From positions 1 through 9,394 of the forward strand of contig VAXX01000221.1 of NCBI GenBank assembly GCA_005885115.1: a stretch of DNA of 9,394 bases, given 5' to 3'. This DNA comes from Actinomycetota bacterium. GTDB lineage: Bacteria > Actinomycetota > Actinomycetes > Mycobacteriales > Micromonosporaceae. The translations under genes were made by a program, and so were the position numbers. The stretch's first letter is position 1; each line of letters begins with the position of its first letter. Shown piece after piece: positions 5,620 through 9,394 of the stretch. A model generated the notes under the pieces. It ran no database searches, was not told the DNA's origin, and saw only the letters and a list, made by a program, of their open reading frames with translations.

Positions 5620-6959
5620 TGTCCGGGGCCGGCGGTTCCGCTGCCGGCCCGGAGCGCATGCTGGTCGCCCGGGTTGACGTGGACCGGCCGTTGCCGGCGC
5701 TGTCCGCCGGTACCGACCCGTACCCGGCCGCCTGGGTCATCGCCTTCCGGCACGGCCGGCCGGTCGGGCACCTGGAGATCCCGTTCACCTCGGGGCTGAT
5801 CAGCCCCGAGGACCTCGGGGCCCGGCTGGCCGCCCTGCCCGCGGTCGCCGAGCCGGCGCCCCCGCCGCCGGTCGTGCCGGACGCGGCCCTGCCCCGGATC
5901 ACCGTGGTCATCCCGACCGCGGGGGAGCGCGCCGACCTGCTGGACCGGTGCCTGGGCTCGCTGGACGTCCAGGACTATCCCGACTTCGACGTCGTCGTGG
6001 TGGACAACCGGCCGGGCGATGACCCGGACCGGGCGGCGCGGTGGGCGGCCCGGTCCGCGGCCCACCCCCGGCTGTCGGTGGTCGCCGAGCCGCTGCGCGG
6101 CTCGGCGGCGGCCCGCAACGCGGGGGTACGGGCGGCCACCGGCGAGGTCATCGCGTTCGCCGACGACGACGTGGTGGTCGAGCCGGGGTGGCTACGGGCC
6201 ATCGGTACCTGCTTCGCCACCGACCCGCTGCTAGGCTGCGTGACCGGTGCCGTGCTGCCCCGGGAGATGGAGACCCCGGCCCAGATCTGGTTCGAGCGCT
6301 CGGGCAGCAACCTCGATCGGCACTACGACCCGGTCACCTTCACCGCCGACCCGGCCTGGCGCGGCCGGTTCCTGGGCAGCCTTCGGCCGGGCCGGTTCCG
6401 GCTCACCGTCCGGCGCGGCGAGGTACCGGACCGGCTGTTCCTGTACCGGGCCGGCAAGCTCGGTACCGGCGCGAGCATGTCGGTACGCACGGCGGTGTTC
6501 CACGAGCTGGGTGGGTTCGACGAGCTGCTCGGCGCCGGTGCCCCGGTACCCGGTGGGGAGGACCACCTCCTCCTCGTCCGGCTGGTGTTCGCCGGTCACC
6601 GGCTCCGGCTGGAGCCCGGCGCCTTCGTCCAGCACACCCACTGGCGTACCCGGACCGAGTACCTCGGCAAGATCTACGCGTACGGCAACGGGTACACCGC
6701 GATGCTCACCGCCCTGATCCGCGACGACCGCCGGCACCTGCTCGGCCTCGGGTACTACGCCGTCCAGGCGGTCTTCCTGTTGCTGCGCAAGTTCTTCCGG
6801 GGCCGGCCGGCGACGGCGGCGTACCCACGGGAGCTCTCCCGGGCCGAGTTCCGTGGCCTGCTGACCGGACCGTGGACGTACCTGATCGCCTTGTGGCGCA
6901 GCCACCGCCGCCCGCCTCCGGTCGCGGCTGAGGCGCGTACCCCCGAAGTGGTCCGATGA
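5619..6959 (+). CDS. GT2 glycosyltransferase with N-terminal module
   Basis: A 446-residue family 2 glycosyltransferase. Residues 14-75 form the shared module ('MLVARVDVDRPLPAL', then 'AAWVIAFRHGRPVGHLEI'), followed by a Pro-rich linker at 78-90. The GT-A domain runs from about 93 to 335: 'ITVVIPTAGERADLLDRCL', 'VVVVDNRPGDDP', 'GSAAARNAGV' (161-170), 'FADDDV' (DDD 182-184), an acceptor-side 'LGTGASMSVR', and the usual acidic pair in 'GGEDHLLLVR' (312-321). 'QHTHW' (338-342) and 'AYGNGYTAML' (354-363) follow, and the C-terminal region has amphipathic or membrane-associating stretches ('AVQAVFLLLRKFF'). It is complete, with all expected motifs. The start ATG overlaps the previous stop by one base and has GGAGA at 5608-5612. 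It is a close paralogue of 1601-2959 over its whole length, so both may act on similar intermediates. Donor and acceptor are unknown. Confidence 0.9.
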   Translation: MSGAGGSAAGPERMLVARVDVDRPLPALSAGTDPYPAAWVIAFRHGRPVGHLEIPFTSGLISPEDLGARLAALPAVAEPAPPPPVVPDAALPRITVVIPTAGERADLLDRCLGSLDVQDYPDFDVVVVDNRPGDDPDRAARWAARSAAHPRLSVVAEPLRGSAAARNAGVRAATGEVIAFADDDVVVEPGWLRAIGTCFATDPLLGCVTGAVLPREMETPAQIWFERSGSNLDRHYDPVTFTADPAWRGRFLGSLRPGRFRLTVRRGEVPDRLFLYRAGKLGTGASMSVRTAVFHELGGFDELLGAGAPVPGGEDHLLLVRLVFAGHRLRLEPGAFVQHTHWRTRTEYLGKIYAYGNGYTAMLTALIRDDRRHLLGLGYYAVQAVFLLLRKFFRGRPATAAYPRELSRAEFRGLLTGPWTYLIALWRSHRRPPPVAAEARTPEVVR

Positions 6960-6990
6960 ACCTCCCACCCAGCCGTCGATGGAAGGTCTG

Positions 6991-7983
6991 ATGACGTCCT
7001 CCTCTGTGGAGCAGCACCGCCGGGCCGGCGAACGGGCGGCGGGGCTCGGCCCCGCCTCCGTCGCGATCTGTGCCTACACCATGCGCCGGTGGGACGACCT
7101 GACCGAGGCGGTCGGTTCGGTGCTCGCGCAGCTGCGTACCGGTGACGAGTGCCTGCTGGTCATCGACTACAACGACGAGCTGCTGGCCCGGGCCAGCGCC
7201 GAGTTCGCCCGGTACGACGCGGTGCGGGTGGTCGCCAACGCGCAGACCAAGGGCCTGTCCGGGGCCCGCAACACGGCCATCGCGGGCAGCCGGGGCGGGG
7301 TGGTCGCGTTCCTCGACGACGACGCGGTCGCCGGCCCGACCTGGCTGGGCGAGGTGCTGGCCGCCCTGGGCGAGACGGATGTGCTCGCGGTGGGTACCGC
7401 CGCGCTGCCCCGGTGGCCGGACGGGCGCCGGCCGGCGTGGTTCCCGCCGGAGTTCGACTGGGTGGTCGGCTGCTCGTACGGCGGGCTGCCCACCGAGCGG
7501 GCCGACGTCCGCAACGTGATCGGCGCCGCGATGGCCTTCCGGCGGGTGGCGTTCGAGCTCGCCGGTACCTTCTCCGACCTGGTCGGCCGGGTCGGCACCA
7601 CGCCGACCGGGTGCGAGGAGACCGAACTGTGCATCCGGCTGCGCGTGGCGAAGGCCGACGCGCGCATCGTGTACCTGCCCGACGTCGCGGTCAGCCACCA
7701 CGTCACCGCCGATCGCCTGCGGGTCAGCTACTTCCTGCGCCGCTGCCTGGGTGAGGGCCTGTCCAAGGCCCGGGTGTCCCGGCTGGTCGGCGCGGACGCG
7801 GGGCTGTCCAGCGAGCGCAGCTACGTCAGCGGGGTGCTGCCCCGGGCGCTGCGCCGGGAGCTGGGCCGGGCGCTGCGCGGGCGGTTGGCCGGTCTGGGCG
7901 CGGCCGCGCTCATCGTGACCGGGGTCGCCTGCGCGGGCCTGGGCTACCTGCGCGGCCGGGTGACCCCCGGGGGCGGGCCATGA
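6991..7983 (+). CDS. GT2 glycosyltransferase with C-terminal hydrophobic segment (tandem copy 1)
   Basis: A 330-residue family 2 glycosyltransferase. Residues 22-245 form the GT-A fold: 'SVAICAYTMRRWDDL' (23-37), 'VIDYNDELL' (57-65), 'LSGARNTAIA' (89-98), 'VAFLDDDAV' (105-113, DDD 109-111), 'RPAWFPPEFDWVVGCSYGG' (147-165), 'VRNVIGAAMAFRR' (173-185) and 'CEETELCIR' (208-216), which carries the acidic pair. Residues 299-321 form one hydrophobic helix, probably a membrane anchor near the C terminus. ATG 6991 was preferred to ATG 6979 because GGAAGG (6981-6986) precedes it, although the spacing is short. The next gene overlaps by 4 bases (ATGA). The sequence resembles actinobacterial enzymes sometimes labelled glucosyl-dolichyl-phosphate glucuronosyltransferase. 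That label is not evidence of substrate, so I give none. Confidence 0.86.
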   Translation: MTSSSVEQHRRAGERAAGLGPASVAICAYTMRRWDDLTEAVGSVLAQLRTGDECLLVIDYNDELLARASAEFARYDAVRVVANAQTKGLSGARNTAIAGSRGGVVAFLDDDAVAGPTWLGEVLAALGETDVLAVGTAALPRWPDGRRPAWFPPEFDWVVGCSYGGLPTERADVRNVIGAAMAFRRVAFELAGTFSDLVGRVGTTPTGCEETELCIRLRVAKADARIVYLPDVAVSHHVTADRLRVSYFLRRCLGEGLSKARVSRLVGADAGLSSERSYVSGVLPRALRRELGRALRGRLAGLGAAALIVTGVACAGLGYLRGRVTPGGGP

Positions 7984-8999
7984 CGGCGGTAGATGACCGG
8001 GTGGGCGTGGTGATCCCGTGCCACGCCACGCACCGCTGGCCGCAGCTGGTCGCGGCGGTCGAGTCGGTGCGGGCGCAGACGCCGCGCCCGGCTCAGGTGG
8101 TGGTCACCGTGGACCACAACGACGAGCTGCTCGACCGGGCCCGCCGCGAGCTCGCGGGGGTCACCGTGGTGGCCAACGGGTACGCGCGGGGAGCCGCCGG
8201 CAACCGCAACACCGGTATCGCGGCCACGGATACGCCGCTGATCGCGCTGCTCGACGACGACGCGACCGCCCGGCCGGGCTGGCTCGCCGCGCTGGTCGCC
8301 CCGTTCGATACCGACGACGTCATCGGTACGGGCGGCACGATCGAACCCCGTTGGGCACGGCCCCGGCCGGTCTGGTTCCCCGACGAGTTCCTCTGCGCCA
8401 TCTCGGCCACCAATGTCTCCCCGGCCGCGCCGACCACGGTACGCAACGTCTGGTCGGCCCGCATGGCGATGCGCCGGGAGGCGTTCGAGGCGGCCGGCGC
8501 GTTCCGGGTCGGCTTCGCGCCCCGGGGCGACGGTACCGGCCTGGAGGACACCGACCTGTGCCTGCGGATGAGCCGGGCGGTCGGGGGCCGGTGGGTGCAC
8601 GTACCCGACGCGGTCGTCGACCACACCGTGCCCGCCGAGCGGACCACCCTGCGGTACCTGCTGATGCGCTGCTTCCGGGAAGGGCGGGGCAAGGTCGAAC
8701 TGGCCCGGCTGCTCGGCGGCCGGCACGTCCTGGACGTCGAGCGGGCGTACCTGCGCGGCACGGTCACCCGGGCGGTGCTGCGCGGTCTCGGAAAAGCCTT
8801 GTCCGGTAAGGGGTCCGCCCACGCGGCCCGGGCCGGTGTGGTGGTCGCCGGGATCCTCGCCGCGCTCGCCGGGGGGCTCGTCGCGTTCCGGCCCAGCCGG
8901 GCGCCGCGCGGGCCGGCCCCGTTGACCGTCCCGCCCCGGTACACGATCGTGTCCCCGGTGTCCGACCCGGCCACACCGGCCGTCGGCGCCCGGGAATGA
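7980..8999 (+). CDS. GT2 glycosyltransferase with C-terminal hydrophobic segment (tandem copy 2)
   Basis: A 339-residue family 2 glycosyltransferase that is paralogous to its upstream neighbour along its length. Aligned features are 'VGVVIPCHATHRW' (8-20), 'VDHNDELLDRA' (44-54), 'AGNRNTGIA' (73-81), 'IALLDDDAT' (88-96, DDD 92-94), 'RPVWFPDEF' (129-137), 'VRNVWSARMAMRR' (154-166), 'LEDTDLCLRM' (188-197) and 'YLLMRCFREGRGKVEL' (226-241). A hydrophobic helix lies at about 284-304 and is followed by a Pro-rich tail of some 35 residues. 'CSYGG' of the first copy is replaced by 'CAISATN', so acceptor or donor preference may differ. The start overlaps the previous gene by ATGA, with only a G-rich stretch before it, so translation is probably coupled. 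It overlaps the following gene by 4 bases in the same way. Confidence 0.86.
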   Translation: MTAVDDRVGVVIPCHATHRWPQLVAAVESVRAQTPRPAQVVVTVDHNDELLDRARRELAGVTVVANGYARGAAGNRNTGIAATDTPLIALLDDDATARPGWLAALVAPFDTDDVIGTGGTIEPRWARPRPVWFPDEFLCAISATNVSPAAPTTVRNVWSARMAMRREAFEAAGAFRVGFAPRGDGTGLEDTDLCLRMSRAVGGRWVHVPDAVVDHTVPAERTTLRYLLMRCFREGRGKVELARLLGGRHVLDVERAYLRGTVTRAVLRGLGKALSGKGSAHAARAGVVVAGILAALAGGLVAFRPSRAPRGPAPLTVPPRYTIVSPVSDPATPAVGARE

Positions 9000-9394
9000 C
9001 GCGGGCGGTGCGGCCGGCCGCGTACGTCCTGGACGTGGACGTCACCGAGCCGCTGCCGGAGGTACCCGGGACGGACCGGGTGTGGGTGCTCGTCCGGTAC
9101 GCCACCGAGCCGATCGGTGCGCTGCTGCTCGACCCGGGTACCGACCTCGCCGGTGCTATCGAGGATGCCCTCGGCGAGCGGATCCGCGCGGCGGTCGACC
9201 CGCGCCCGCGCCGGGCCGAGGTGGTCGCGTCCGGTCCACCGTTGACCGTCGTCGTGTGTACCCGCGACCGCCCCCGGTCGCTGGCCCGGTGCCTGGAGAG
9301 CCTGCTGGCCCAGGAGTACCGGCGGTTCCGCGTGCTCGTGGTGGACAACGCGCCCCGCGACGACGCGGTACGTGACGTGGTGCGAAGCCTTGCC
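8996..9394 (+). CDS. GT2 glycosyltransferase with N-terminal module, 3' end outside window
   Basis: The first 133 residues of another family 2 glycosyltransferase; the frame is open to the end of the window. Residues 8-68 are a third copy of the module seen at 1601-2959 and 5619 ('AAYVLDVDVTEPLPEV', 'VWVLVRYATEPIGALLL', 'IEDALGERIRAAVD'). The start of a GT-A domain follows: 'LTVVVCTRDRPRSLARCLESLLAQEYRRFRVLVVDNAPRDD' at about 83-123, where 'VVDN' marks the first nucleotide-binding strand. The start ATG overlaps the upstream stop by ATGA, so it belongs to the same transcript. The DxD region and the rest of the enzyme are beyond the window. Confidence 0.8.
   Translation, partial: MTRAVRPAAYVLDVDVTEPLPEVPGTDRVWVLVRYATEPIGALLLDPGTDLAGAIEDALGERIRAAVDPRPRRAEVVASGPPLTVVVCTRDRPRSLARCLESLLAQEYRRFRVLVVDNAPRDDAVRDVVRSLA

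Overview
The window is GC-rich (roughly 70% by eye) actinobacterial DNA. Short overlaps between genes, GTG/TTG starts and strong GGAGG-type ribosome sites fit a filamentous actinomycete. A family such as Micromonosporaceae is possible, but that is only an impression and nothing here fixes the genus. There are no rRNA or tRNA genes, CRISPR arrays, insertion sequences or integrases.

Layout. (1) 33-1595 (+): a membrane flippase of the polysaccharide-exporter superfamily, probably moving a lipid-linked glycan. (2) 1601-2959 (-): a GT2 glycosyltransferase, convergent with the flippase, with 5 bases between the two stop codons. (3) 2960-3101: a divergent intergenic region holding a perfect 17-base palindrome. 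(4) 3102 to about 4200, formally to 4410 (+): a broken bacterial nitric oxide synthase oxygenase gene. (5) 4219-4569 (-): a small Cys/His-rich protein facing the NOS remnant. (6) 4570-4821: a lower-GC leader region. (7) 4822 to the window end (+): a tightly packed run of five glycosyltransferase genes (4822-5619, 5619-6959, 6991-7983, 7980-8999, 8996-beyond 9394). Three of the four junctions are overlaps of 1-4 bases and the other gap is 31 bases, so this is very likely one transcript.

Function. Six GT2-type enzymes plus a flippase indicate assembly and export of a surface polysaccharide or other lipid-linked glycan. The enzymes fall into three types: one polyprenyl-phosphate-sugar-synthase-like enzyme (4822); three with a shared N-terminal module of about 65 residues before the GT-A domain (1601-2959, 5619, 8996); and two shorter tandem paralogues ending in one hydrophobic segment (6991, 7980). 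The sugars and the product cannot be read from the sequence.

The most striking feature is damage to catalytic cores. The NOS gene lacks roughly 85 bases that should encode the haem-ligating cysteine region, and it has a second frameshift at a G5 run. The first gene of the glycosyltransferase operon has an in-frame gap of about 28 residues exactly where its family carries the DxD metal-binding motif. Both gaps are of similar size and fall in neighbouring genes. They could be real decay, a shared deletion process, or an assembly artefact. Other points worth attention are the shared N-terminal module, the divergent palindrome, a substituted catalytic-loop motif in the 1601-2959 enzyme, and a strong excess of the tetranucleotide GTAC.
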